A DNA stretch of 25,135 nt from Bacteroidales bacterium (GTDB lineage: Bacteria; Bacteroidota; Bacteroidia; Bacteroidales; Bacteroidaceae): NCBI GenBank assembly GCA_004558865.1, contig SFCY01000015.1:1-25135 (forward strand). The letters run 5' to 3'. Below, piece after piece: positions 1 through 7,760 of this stretch (positions are counted from its first letter, which is position 1; every line of letters begins with the position of its first letter). The position numbers and the translations under genes are program-made. Under the pieces are notes generated by a model. The model saw nothing but the letters and a program-made list of their open reading frames with translations, did no database searches and had not been told where the DNA came from.

Positions 1-130
1 TTACGTTTTGAATCCCGATATCTTGCAGAACCTTTTCGATAAGCCAAATGAGCAGAGCCAAGCTCGCTTGAGCTCTGCCATGGCGAGAAAAGGTGGGCGT
101 AAGCCCAATACGACTCGACCTAATTTATAG
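1..130. other. Structured segment with truncated ORF at window edge
   Basis: Plus-strand frame 2 is open from the window edge to a TAG at 128-130, giving the last 42 residues of a possible protein with a basic tail (MARKGGRKPNTTRPNL). I do not recognise it. The minus strand also holds a complete 26-codon ORF (81 to 1, starting MAELKRAW). The DNA is highly structured. Positions 52-62 pair with 67-78 (11 bp, one bulged A, CTCG loop), and 95-98 pair with 103-106 around a GTAA tetraloop. The hairpins suggest a non-coding or repeat element as readily as a protein end. It may be the edge of something lying left of the window. Confidence 0.3.
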
Positions 131-375
131 AACCAGCCTAAAAACATCTTGAGGTACAAATCTAAACCGCGGAGCTTTGTCCCATGGACTTATGATGAGC
201 CTCTGCCCCGGGCAAACTACCCACGACGTGTCTTTTGTTTTTGTTTCGTGCCAACTGCAGCGCATGTTGTATAACGCTCCGTGATGACCAATTTGAGCCT
301 TGGCATTTGTGGGAATTACCTTTACTCTACATTATGCATGGATAATCCTATTTACATATCCTGCCTAAAATAAAG
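131..375. other. Non-coding stretch, nothing identified
   Basis: About 245 bases lie between the edge segment and the terminator of the sugar mutase. I see no convincing ORF, tRNA, or known RNA. There are short palindromes near 179-189 and 206-218. A weak promoter-like pair (TTTG near 309, TACATTAT near 331) has no gene downstream to serve on the plus strand. Confidence 0.4.
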
Positions 376-415
376 ACGGGAAAACCGTTAGCAGTTGTGC
401 TTTGGGTTTTCCCGT
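376..415 (-). terminator. Rho-independent terminator of the phospho-sugar mutase
   Basis: An 11-bp perfect inverted repeat (376-386 with 405-415, arm ACGGGAAAACC) has an 18-base loop. On the minus strand it is followed by a T-rich run (CTTTATTTTA). It lies 40 bases past the mutase stop codon. The loop is larger than usual. Confidence 0.7.
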
Positions 416-454
416 TGGTCTTTTCTTGCCTTTTCAAGAGGCAGAGAGGGTGTA

Positions 455-2203
455 TCAGTCGAGTTTCAGGCTCTTCTTGATGGCCTCAACCTTGGCGTTT
501 GCCTCATTGGTGCAACGCTCGTAGCAGCCGGCGCATTTCATGGTGCCCTTCACCTCGATGTAGAATTTGATCTTAGGCTCAGTGCCAGAGGGACGCACGG
601 AAACCTTTGTGTCGTCGTCGCAGAACCATTGCAGCACATTGCTTGTGGTGGGCATGTCGAGTTTGGTCACGCTGCCGTCGGCGTGGCGGGCGGTGAGGCT
701 CTCGTAGTCCTTCCATGTAACCACCTTGCTGCCGCCCAACTCAGTGGGAGGATTGTTGCGGAAGTTGTCCATCATGGCCTTGATCTCATCGGCGCCGGCT
801 TTTCCCGGGCGCACCACGTTGACTGTGACCTCGCGTGAGAAGCCGTATTCCAGGTAGATGTCCATCAGTACGTCGTAGAGTGTCTTGCCCTGGTCCTTGG
901 CCCATGCGCAAATCTCGGCCAACAAGCTCATGGCCGACACAGCGTCCTTGTCGCGAACGAAGTCCTCAGCCAAGAATCCATAGCTCTCCTCGCCGCCGCC
1001 TATATACTGCTGCTTACCCTCAGAAAGGCGAATCTCGCGGGCTATCCACTTGAAGCCTGTGTAGCAGTCGCGCATTTCGATATGCTGCTTCTCGGCAATC
1101 TTGCGGATGACCTCTGTGGTGACAATGGTTTTCACGATGAAGTCGCCCGGCTTCATCAGTCCCTGTGCCTTGCGGTTGGTGATGATGTAGTAGAGGAAAA
1201 TGAGGCAGGTCTGGTTGCCATTGATGAGCGTCCACTCGCCCTTGTCGTTCTTGCATGCCATCCCCACTCGGTCAGCGTCGGGGTCGGAAGCCATCACAAT
1301 GTCGGCGTCGATGGCCTTTGCGTCGCGGATGGCCAGTGTCAGAGCCTCGCCGTTCTCAGGGTTGGGCGACACAACGGTGGGGAAGTTGCCGTCCTTCACC
1401 ATCTGCTCCTTCACACAGTGGACATTGTCGAAGCCCCAAAGTTTCAACGATTGGGGGATAAGCTTCATGCCAGTGCCGTGGAGGGGAGTGTAGACAATCT
1501 TGAGGTCGTGCTGGCGCTTGATGACAGCAGGGTCGATGGAAAGAGTGTGGATTTTCTCCAGATACACCTTGTCGATGTCCTCGCCGATGATTTGAATCAA
1601 ATCCTTGTTGCCTTGGAACTTCACGTCCTCCACTCTGACCTTGTTCACCTCTTCAATGATGCCCGTATCGTGGGGGGCGAGCACCTGTGCGCCGTCTTCC
1701 CAGTAGGCCTTGTAGCCGTTGTATTCCTTGGGGTTGTGGCTGGCCGTGATGTTCACGCCGGCCTGGCATCCCAACTCGCGGATGGCGAAGGAGCACTCGG
1801 GCGTGGGGCGCATGTCGTCGAAAAGGTAGACCTTGATGCCGTTGGAAGAGAACACGTCGGCCACCGACTCAGCAAACTTGCGGCTGTTGTTGCGGCAGTC
1901 GTGGCAAACCACGACGCTGATTTCCTTGCGGTCGGCGAAGTTCTTCTTCAGATAGTTGGCGAAGCCCTGGGTGGCCATGCCAACGGTGTAGACATTCATG
2001 CGGTTGCTGCCGGCGCCCATGATGCCACGCAGGCCGCCGGTGCCAAATTCGAGGTTCTTATAGAAAGCTTCGATCAAGTCGGTCTTGTCCTCTTTGTCGA
2101 GCATTTGCTGCACGCTTTTGCGCGTCTCTTCGTCGAAAGACGGTGAAAGCCACTGCTTGGCCCTGGCCTCGCATTGGGCAATTAACTCTGCATTGTTCTC
2201 CAT
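455..2203 (-). CDS. Phospho-sugar mutase (phosphoglucomutase/phosphomannomutase family)
   Basis: This 582-residue alpha-D-phosphohexomutase interconverts hexose 1- and 6-phosphates in the cytoplasm, feeding glycogen, cell-wall and nucleotide-sugar synthesis. All four family signatures are present: the phosphoserine loop TASHNP (153-158, Ser155), the Mg-binding loop DPDADR (307-312), the sugar-binding GGEESYGF (403-410) and the phosphate-binding RPSGTEPK (537-544). Length matches the PgcA-like long branch typical of Bacteroidota. Whether it prefers glucose or mannose phosphates cannot be read from sequence, so no symbol is given. It stands alone with its own promoter and terminator. One oddity is a Cys cluster after the last domain (C557, C560, C564). 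Confidence 0.95.
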   Translation of the reverse strand: MENNAELIAQCEARAKQWLSPSFDEETRKSVQQMLDKEDKTDLIEAFYKNLEFGTGGLRGIMGAGSNRMNVYTVGMATQGFANYLKKNFADRKEISVVVCHDCRNNSRKFAESVADVFSSNGIKVYLFDDMRPTPECSFAIRELGCQAGVNITASHNPKEYNGYKAYWEDGAQVLAPHDTGIIEEVNKVRVEDVKFQGNKDLIQIIGEDIDKVYLEKIHTLSIDPAVIKRQHDLKIVYTPLHGTGMKLIPQSLKLWGFDNVHCVKEQMVKDGNFPTVVSPNPENGEALTLAIRDAKAIDADIVMASDPDADRVGMACKNDKGEWTLINGNQTCLIFLYYIITNRKAQGLMKPGDFIVKTIVTTEVIRKIAEKQHIEMRDCYTGFKWIAREIRLSEGKQQYIGGGEESYGFLAEDFVRDKDAVSAMSLLAEICAWAKDQGKTLYDVLMDIYLEYGFSREVTVNVVRPGKAGADEIKAMMDNFRNNPPTELGGSKVVTWKDYESLTARHADGSVTKLDMPTTSNVLQWFCDDDTKVSVRPSGTEPKIKFYIEVKGTMKCAGCYERCTNEANAKVEAIKKSLKLD

Positions 2204-2251
2204 TTGCTTATAGTTGACTAAAATTGTGAATAGTTTTTTGTTTCATTGAGA

Positions 2252-2259
2252 CAAAGTTA
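2252..2259 (-). promoter_or_regulatory. Promoter -7 element of the phospho-sugar mutase
   Basis: TAACTTTG on the minus strand matches the Bacteroidota -7 consensus TAnnTTTG exactly. It lies 48 bases upstream of the mutase ATG, implying a leader of about 40 bases. No clear TTTG is present at the -33 position. Confidence 0.5.
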
Positions 2260-2303
2260 CTAATATTTTTCTATAAAACAGAGAGAAAACCAAGAAAAAA
2301 TAG

Positions 2304-2311
2304 TAATTTTG
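2304..2311 (+). promoter_or_regulatory. Promoter -7 element abutting the DUF4491 start codon
   Basis: TAATTTTG matches TAnnTTTG exactly and ends only 4 bases before the ATG at 2316. If used, transcription would begin at or next to the start codon, giving a leaderless mRNA. A matching -33 TTTG is not evident. Confidence 0.4.
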
Positions 2312-2315
2312 CCAC

Positions 2316-2642
2316 ATGATACATATCACAGGAATAGTCATCGCCATTTCAACGTTTCTCATCATCGGACTTTTTCATCCGTTGGTCATCAAGACAGAAT
2401 ACTACTTGGGCACGCGGCCTTGGTGGCTCTTTTTGTTTGGTGGCATAGTGTGCGTGGTTCTGTCGCTGCTTCAAGCCGACATTGTCTGGTCATCCCTGTT
2501 GGGGGTGTTGGGGGCAAGCCTGCTGTGGTCGATAGGCGAACTCTTCGACCAGGAAAAGCGCGTGTTGAAGGGCTGGTTCCCCATGAACCCGAAAAGAAAG
2601 GAACATTACGAGAAGAAAAAACGTCACGCAAATAAGCAATGA
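2316..2642 (+). CDS. DUF4491 family small membrane protein
   Basis: This 108-residue protein has three hydrophobic segments (about 4-24, 36-55 and 58-75), then a conserved soluble tail with GELFDQEKRVLKGWFPMNPK (79-98), the hallmark I associate with DUF4491. The function is unknown. The charged, Lys-rich C-terminus suggests a cytoplasmic tail. The start at 2316 is chosen because family members begin with a few residues before the first membrane segment. Its stop overlaps the rlmH start (ATGA), so the two are almost certainly cotranscribed and translationally coupled. Confidence 0.85.
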   Translation: MIHITGIVIAISTFLIIGLFHPLVIKTEYYLGTRPWWLFLFGGIVCVVLSLLQADIVWSSLLGVLGASLLWSIGELFDQEKRVLKGWFPMNPKRKEHYEKKKRHANKQ

Positions 2643-3109
2643 GAGCTGAGCTCATACTGGTGGGCAAGACCACCGACAGACATTTTGCCGCCGGAATCGA
2701 CGACTATACGGAGCGCGTGAAGCACTACATGCCTTTCGAAATGAGGGTGATTCCGGAATTGAAGAATACCAAAAACCTCTCCACCGGACAGCAGAAAGAC
2801 AAGGAGGGAGAGGCCATTCTGAGAACGGTGGGCGAGGGCGACACGGTGGTGCTGCTCGACGAACATGGCAAGGAAATGCGCAGCGTGGAGTTTGCCTCGT
2901 GGCTGCAGAAGAAGCAGGCCGCTGCAAGGAAGCTTGTGTTTGTCATCGGAGGCCCCTACGGATTCTCGTCCGCAGTCTATTCCAGGGCCAACGAGCTGAT
3001 AAGCCTTTCGAAGATGACGTTCTCCCATCAGATGGTGAGACTCGTCTTTGCCGAGCAACTCTACAGGGCTTGCACGATAATAAAAGGAGAGAAATACCAT
3101 CATGAATGA
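2639..3109 (+). CDS. rlmH: 23S rRNA (pseudouridine1915-N3)-methyltransferase RlmH
   Basis: This is a 156-residue SPOUT-class methyltransferase that uses S-adenosylmethionine to methylate pseudouridine 1915 in helix 69 of 23S rRNA. The SAM-binding knot motif FVIGGPYGF (101-109), the SLSKMTFSHQMVR block (122-134) and the C-terminal GEKYHH (150-155) are intact, and the length is standard. Its ATG overlaps the stop of the upstream DUF4491 gene by four bases. A 126-base gap separates it from clpC, with no terminator seen, so readthrough into clpC is possible. Confidence 0.97.
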   Translation: MRAELILVGKTTDRHFAAGIDDYTERVKHYMPFEMRVIPELKNTKNLSTGQQKDKEGEAILRTVGEGDTVVLLDEHGKEMRSVEFASWLQKKQAAARKLVFVIGGPYGFSSAVYSRANELISLSKMTFSHQMVRLVFAEQLYRACTIIKGEKYHHE

Positions 3110-3235
3110 ACCGCCAAGCCTGCTTTTGATAGTTTGGCACGGTGTTTGTTCTATAAAGACAGATGAGTGAAGCCGTACCTGTTTGTGCGGAACAACTCCT
3201 ATTGGATTACAAACTAATAAAGAAAGGTAATAAGG

Positions 3236-5827
3236 ATGACAAGTCAATTTTCACCAAAGGTTTCAGAAATCCTCGCTTTCAGCAGAGAGGAGGCCACGCG
3301 GCTGGCAAGCAGGAGCGTGGGGCCTGAGCATTTGCTGTTGGGTATCATCCGAGAGAAGAACAGTGTGGTAAGAGACCTGTTCAGTCGTATGAAAATCAAT
3401 ATACAGACCGTAAAGGACGAACTTGAGGAACGCGTTCGGGTGGACGATGTCAAGGAACCTCTGAATACAAGTGAGCTGGTATTGAACGAGAAGGCCAGCA
3501 ACATTCTCAAATTGGCTGTGCTTGAGGCCCGTATGCAGCACACCCAGACTGTGGATGTGCAGCATCTGCTCATGGCCATCCTGCACGACCAGATGAACAA
3601 CGGCGCCAAGGAGGTGCTGGAGTTCAACAATGTCACTTATGAAGATGTGGTGTCCTATCTTCAGGCTCCCGCCCATAAGGACGGGCTCGACTTGCCCGGC
3701 GAGGACTATGAGGAGGCAGAGGATGGCGCCCAGGGTGGCAGAGAATGGCGCAGCTCTGGTGGCACCGGAAAGGCCACACAGACCCAAACCCAGCATGGTG
3801 GAGGCAAGACTCCCGTGCTGGACAACTTCTCCACCGACCTGACAAAGGCCGCCTTGGACGGCAAGCTCGACCCCGTGGTGGGGCGTGAGAAGGAGATCCA
3901 GCGCATCGTGGAGATTCTGTGCCGCCGTAAGAAGAACAATCCTATATTGATAGGTGAGCCCGGTGTGGGCAAGAGCGCCATTGTGGAGGGGCTGGCCCAG
4001 CTCATTGCCAAGGGAAAGTGCTCGCCTGTGCTGTTCAACAAACGTGTGGTCAACCTCGACATGACAGGCATTGTGGCAGGCACCAAATACCGTGGACAGT
4101 TCGAGGAGCGCATCAGAGCCCTTATCAAGGAACTTGAGCAGAACTCCGACATCATCGTCTTCATTGATGAGATTCATACGCTTGTGGGCGCCGGCTCCAC
4201 TCCCGGAAGCATGGATGCCGCCAATATCATGAAGCCCGCCCTGGCGCGCGGCACGATACAGTGCATCGGGGCGACGACACTCGATGAATACCGCAACTCC
4301 ATAGAGAAGGACGGTGCCTTGGAACGCCGCTTCCAAAAGGTGCTGGTGGAACCCACAACGGCGGATGAGACCTTGGAGATTCTGCGTAACATCAAAGGCA
4401 GATACGAGGACCACCACCATGTGGAATATAGCGATGAGGCCATCGCCGCTTGTGTCAAACTGACAGAGCGTTATGCCACCGACCGCTTCTTCCCCGACAA
4501 GGCCATCGACGCGCTCGACGAGGTGGGCTCGCGTGTGCACTTGAGTCATGCCAGTGTGCCGCCCGAGATTCTCAACTTGGAGAAGGAACTCGAGGACGTC
4601 AAGGCCAAAAAGCAGAACGCCGTGAGGAATCAAAACTTTGAGTTGGCAGCCAGCTACCGCGACCGCCAGACGGAGTTGGACCAGCAGCTGCAGCAGCTCA
4701 ACGAGAGCTGGATCCACAATGACGACCAAGAGCGGTTGACGGTGACGGCAAAGGATGTGGCCGATGTGGTGTCGCTCATGACTGGAGTTCCCGTGCAGCA
4801 AATCGACGAGCCGGAGAGCGTGAGGCTGAGAACCATGGATGGTGTGCTGAAGAAGAGCATCATCGCCCAGGACGCCGCCATCGACAAGGTGGTGAAGGCC
4901 ATTCGCCGCAACCGTGTGGGACTGCGCGAGCCCAACCATCCCATTGGCGTGTTCATGTTCTTAGGTCCTACTGGAGTGGGCAAGACCTATCTGGCCAAGA
5001 AACTGGCCGAATACATGTTCGGCTCCAAGGATTCGCTCATCCGCATCGACATGAGCGAGTACACCGAGAGCTTCAATGTCTCGCGGCTCGTAGGAGCTCC
5101 TCCCGGCTATGTAGGCTATGAGGAGGGTGGACAGCTCACCGAGCGTGTGCGTCGCCATCCTTACTCCATCGTGTTGCTCGACGAGATAGAGAAGGCCCAT
5201 GCCAATGTGTTCAACCTGCTCCTGCAGGTGCTGGACGAAGGCAGGCTCACCGACGGCAACGGACGCTTGGTGGACTTCCGCAACACCATCATCATCATGA
5301 CTTCCAATGCTGGAACAAAACAGCTGAAGGAGTTTGGACGTGGTGTTGGATTCAATGCGGCGGGAGAGGGACTTACCGAGTTCAACGAGAAGAACAAGGA
5401 GCATGCCCGCTCCATCATCCAGAAGAGCCTGAGCCGCCAGTTCGCGCCGGAGTTTCTCAATCGCTTGGATGAGATCATCACCTTCGACCAGCTCGACCTT
5501 GACGCCATCAAACGCATCATTGACTTGGAGTTGAGGGATTTGTTCAAGCGCGTGGAGGATATGGGCTACAGCATGTCCATCAGCGATGAGGCCAAGGAGT
5601 TTGTCGCCACGAAAGGCTACGACGTGCAGTTTGGCGCGCGTCCGCTGAAGCGGGCCATCCAAAACTACATCGAGGACGGGATGTGCGAGTTGCTCTTGTC
5701 GGATACGCTCCATGCGGGCGACAGCATCCTTGTAGGTAAGGAGAGCGACAAGGACAGCCTGAAGTTCGACGTGAAGCCCCGCGCCATCGAGGTGGAGGCT
5801 TCCAGCCCATCGCCAACGGCACAATAG
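3236..5827 (+). CDS. clpC: ATP-dependent Clp protease ATPase subunit ClpC
   Basis: This 863-residue AAA+ unfoldase delivers substrates to the ClpP peptidase. Domains in order: two Clp N repeats (about 1-145), a Gly/Gln-rich linker (165-195), the first AAA domain (Walker A GEPGVGKS 240-247, Walker B acidic pair D311-E312), a short UVR-type coiled-coil middle domain (about 440-500), and the second AAA domain (Walker A GPTGVGKT 577-584, Walker B D649-E650). The VGF tripeptide at 704-706 sits in the loop that docks on ClpP, and together with the short middle domain marks it as ClpC rather than ClpB. The C-terminus ends in a short low-complexity Ser/Pro tail. No clpP or mcsB neighbour is in view. 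Confidence 0.96.
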   Translation: MTSQFSPKVSEILAFSREEATRLASRSVGPEHLLLGIIREKNSVVRDLFSRMKINIQTVKDELEERVRVDDVKEPLNTSELVLNEKASNILKLAVLEARMQHTQTVDVQHLLMAILHDQMNNGAKEVLEFNNVTYEDVVSYLQAPAHKDGLDLPGEDYEEAEDGAQGGREWRSSGGTGKATQTQTQHGGGKTPVLDNFSTDLTKAALDGKLDPVVGREKEIQRIVEILCRRKKNNPILIGEPGVGKSAIVEGLAQLIAKGKCSPVLFNKRVVNLDMTGIVAGTKYRGQFEERIRALIKELEQNSDIIVFIDEIHTLVGAGSTPGSMDAANIMKPALARGTIQCIGATTLDEYRNSIEKDGALERRFQKVLVEPTTADETLEILRNIKGRYEDHHHVEYSDEAIAACVKLTERYATDRFFPDKAIDALDEVGSRVHLSHASVPPEILNLEKELEDVKAKKQNAVRNQNFELAASYRDRQTELDQQLQQLNESWIHNDDQERLTVTAKDVADVVSLMTGVPVQQIDEPESVRLRTMDGVLKKSIIAQDAAIDKVVKAIRRNRVGLREPNHPIGVFMFLGPTGVGKTYLAKKLAEYMFGSKDSLIRIDMSEYTESFNVSRLVGAPPGYVGYEEGGQLTERVRRHPYSIVLLDEIEKAHANVFNLLLQVLDEGRLTDGNGRLVDFRNTIIIMTSNAGTKQLKEFGRGVGFNAAGEGLTEFNEKNKEHARSIIQKSLSRQFAPEFLNRLDEIITFDQLDLDAIKRIIDLELRDLFKRVEDMGYSMSISDEAKEFVATKGYDVQFGARPLKRAIQNYIEDGMCELLLSDTLHAGDSILVGKESDKDSLKFDVKPRAIEVEASSPSPTAQ

Positions 5828-5862
5828 GAAACTGCAAGAGCAAATGATGAGATGATAAGAAT

Positions 5863-5911
5863 GCGCCCCTGCGAGCGGATGGTTCACACCGCAAGCAGGG
5901 GCGCTTTTTTT
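5863..5911 (+). terminator. Strong rho-independent terminator after clpC
   Basis: A 10-bp perfect G/C-rich stem (GCGCCCCTGC at 5863-5872 with GCAGGGGCGC at 5895-5904) is followed directly by seven T residues. It lies 36 bases past the clpC stop. Confidence 0.9.
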
Positions 5912-5920
5912 CAATTCATA

Positions 5921-5945
5921 ATTCACGATTCATCATTCACGATTC
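5921..5945. repeat. Short direct repeat (ATTCACGATTC x2)
   Basis: The 11-mer ATTCACGATTC occurs at 5921-5931 and 5935-5945, preceded by the related ATTCATA. Such AT-rich stutters between genes are frequent in this phylum. No function is inferred. Confidence 0.6.
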
Positions 5946-6023
5946 TCTCGACGGGGAGAAGTCTGTGAAAGCGTGGATGATGGGTTGAGCATTTCGATTC
6001 GGCATCTCGCCTGGCATTATTTC

Positions 6024-6491
6024 CTAAAATGGCAGGTCCTCGTTGTTGTCGGATGCCATACCGTCTACAGGCGTTCCGGGTGCGGGAGCCGAACCTGCGG
6101 TGGGAGCAGGATTCGCAACGGGTGCGCCGCCAGCCATGGGGGCTCCCGGCATGGGCTGAGCATAGCCGCCATTGGGCATGCCAACAGAATTGGGGTCAAC
6201 ATGTTCCACGCGATATGCGCGGACATCGTTGAAATATCTGTCTTCCCAAGCGTGGGCGTTGATGTCGAGCCAAACGTGTACGGTCTCGCCTAAATTAATC
6301 TTGAATTGGTCCAAACGGTCTGCTCCGAACACAGTGAAGTCGCACATACGGGGGAAGCTGCTGTTGCCGCCCTGTTCCTCTATTACGAATTCTTGTGATT
6401 TCCACTCGGAGCCATTGCGCTTGGATATTCCAGATTTGGGGTCGTACACCTTGATAATCTTTCCGATTACCTCTATACCTGATAATGCCAT
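6024..6491 (-). CDS. DUF3127 protein with SSB-like tail
   Basis: A 155-residue protein. Residues 1-100 fit DUF3127, a Bacteroidota family with an apparent OB-like beta domain (strands around VIGKIIKV, EFVIEEQ, CDFTVFG, VHVWLDI and VRAYRVE). Residues 101-147 form a Gly/Pro/Ala-rich disordered linker, and the chain ends DNNEDLPF (148-155). That layout (OB-type domain, flexible linker, acidic tip ending D-L/I-P-F) copies bacterial single-stranded DNA-binding protein, whose tip recruits repair and replication partners. By inference it binds nucleic acid or repair proteins. It is not the canonical SSB, which is usually encoded elsewhere. It is divergent from dnaN. Confidence 0.8.
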   Translation of the reverse strand: MALSGIEVIGKIIKVYDPKSGISKRNGSEWKSQEFVIEEQGGNSSFPRMCDFTVFGADRLDQFKINLGETVHVWLDINAHAWEDRYFNDVRAYRVEHVDPNSVGMPNGGYAQPMPGAPMAGGAPVANPAPTAGSAPAPGTPVDGMASDNNEDLPF

Positions 6492-6520
6492 TGTTTTTGA
6501 TGTTTTATTGTTTGTTTCTG

Positions 6521-6528
6521 CGAAATTA
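6521..6528 (-). promoter_or_regulatory. Possible -7 element of the DUF3127 gene
   Basis: TAATTTCG on the minus strand differs from TAnnTTTG at one position and sits 29 bases upstream of the ATG. No clear -33 box is seen. Confidence 0.3.
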
Positions 6529-6568
6529 ATAAAAGATTCTCAATCTCCCGAAATATTTTTCCCTTTTT

Positions 6569-6600
6569 TTTGTCTGAGAACTTTTTTTTCCGTATTTTTG
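6569..6600 (+). promoter_or_regulatory. Consensus Bacteroidota promoter of the dnaN operon
   Basis: TTTG at 6569-6572, a 20-base spacer and TATTTTTG at 6593-6600 match TTTG-N19-21-TAnnTTTG perfectly. The expected start near 6607 gives a leader of about 27 bases before the dnaN ATG at 6634. This is the best promoter in the window. Confidence 0.75.
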
Positions 6601-6633
6601 TATCTATAAAGATAAAAACTAAAATAAACAGAT

Positions 6634-7758
6634 ATGAATTTTACAGTTTCAAGCTCAGCCTTGAACAGTAGGCTGCAAATCCTGTCGAAAGTGCTCAACC
6701 CCAAGAACTCTCTTCCCATTTTGGAGTGCTTCCTCTTCGATGTCAAGGGGCAGACGCTTGTCCTCACGGCCAGCGATGGAGAGAATGTGGCCACAGCCCA
6801 GTTGGTCCTTGAGAGCGCCGACATGGATGGCAGCTTTGCCGTGCGCAGCTCCGACATGCTCGACACCTTGAAGGAGTTGCCCGAGCAGCCCATCAGCTTC
6901 AACGTCAACCTTGAGGGCAACACCATCGACGTGCGTTATCAAAACGGTGAATACCATATTGTTGGCGACGACGCCAACGTCTATCCCCATACGCCCACGC
7001 TGGAGAGCGAATGCTCTGTCTTCACCATCGACGCTGGGGTGCTGGTCAATGCTGTCAGCCGTTCCATCTTCGCCATTGCCAACGAAGAGATACATCCCGC
7101 AATGAACGGCATCTGCTTCGACCTCACCACCGACTATCTGGCCATCGTCTCTTGTGATGGCCACAAGCTGGTGCGCTCGCGCGAGCATGACATCAAGGCG
7201 GATACGCCCTCCATGTTCATTTTGCCCCGCAAGCCGGCCGGCGTGTTGAAGAACATCCTCGACAAGGGCGTTGGTGATGTGGTGGTGAAGTTCACCAGCA
7301 AGGCCGCCGAGTTCAATTTCGAGAATGGCTCCCTCTATTGCCGCCTCATCGAGGGAAAGTTCCCCAACTACAATGCCGTCGTGGCCCAGAAGAATCCCAA
7401 CCAAATGGTCATCGACCGCAAGAGCATGCTGAGTTCCATCCGCCGCGTCCTTCCCTTTGCAAGCGAGAGCAGCGAGTTGGTCCGCCTCCATGTCACCAGT
7501 GGCAATCTCGAGATCAGTTCCGAGGACATCGACTTCGCCAAGAGCGCCAAGGAAAACCTCTATTGCGAGTACAACGGCAACCCCATGAGCATCGGCTTCC
7601 GTGGCACGGGCTTGATGGAGGTGCTGACCAATCTTGAGTGTGATTCGGTGCAGTTCGACCTTGCCGACCCCTCTCGCCCCGGACTCATCCATCCCTCTGA
7701 GGAGAGTGGCAACGAAGACGTGTTGATGATGCTTATGCCGATGTTGTTAAGCGAATAG
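6634..7758 (+). CDS. dnaN: DNA polymerase III subunit beta (sliding clamp)
   Basis: At 374 residues this is the normal length for the beta clamp, the ring-forming dimer that tethers DNA polymerase III and repair factors to DNA. It begins MNFTVSSSALNSRLQ and shows the three-fold repeated clamp architecture. Recognisable landmarks are the FPNYNAVV region near residue 247 and the C-terminal M-L-M-P-M-L that lines the partner-binding pocket. It opens a tight plus-strand cluster; the next gene starts 2 bases after its stop. It is not next to dnaA here, which is common in Bacteroidota. Confidence 0.97.
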   Translation: MNFTVSSSALNSRLQILSKVLNPKNSLPILECFLFDVKGQTLVLTASDGENVATAQLVLESADMDGSFAVRSSDMLDTLKELPEQPISFNVNLEGNTIDVRYQNGEYHIVGDDANVYPHTPTLESECSVFTIDAGVLVNAVSRSIFAIANEEIHPAMNGICFDLTTDYLAIVSCDGHKLVRSREHDIKADTPSMFILPRKPAGVLKNILDKGVGDVVVKFTSKAAEFNFENGSLYCRLIEGKFPNYNAVVAQKNPNQMVIDRKSMLSSIRRVLPFASESSELVRLHVTSGNLEISSEDIDFAKSAKENLYCEYNGNPMSIGFRGTGLMEVLTNLECDSVQFDLADPSRPGLIHPSEESGNEDVLMMLMPMLLSE

Positions 7759-7760
7759 AC

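Noticed and set aside
1082..2146. 354-codon plus-strand ORF opposite the phospho-sugar mutase
   Set aside because: Antisense shadow of a clearly recognised gene; strong G/C bias at third codon positions opens long opposite frames, and the translation matches no family pattern.
3263..4939. 558-codon minus-strand ORF opposite clpC
   Set aside because: Antisense shadow; low-complexity His/Val/Leu-rich translation with no domain.
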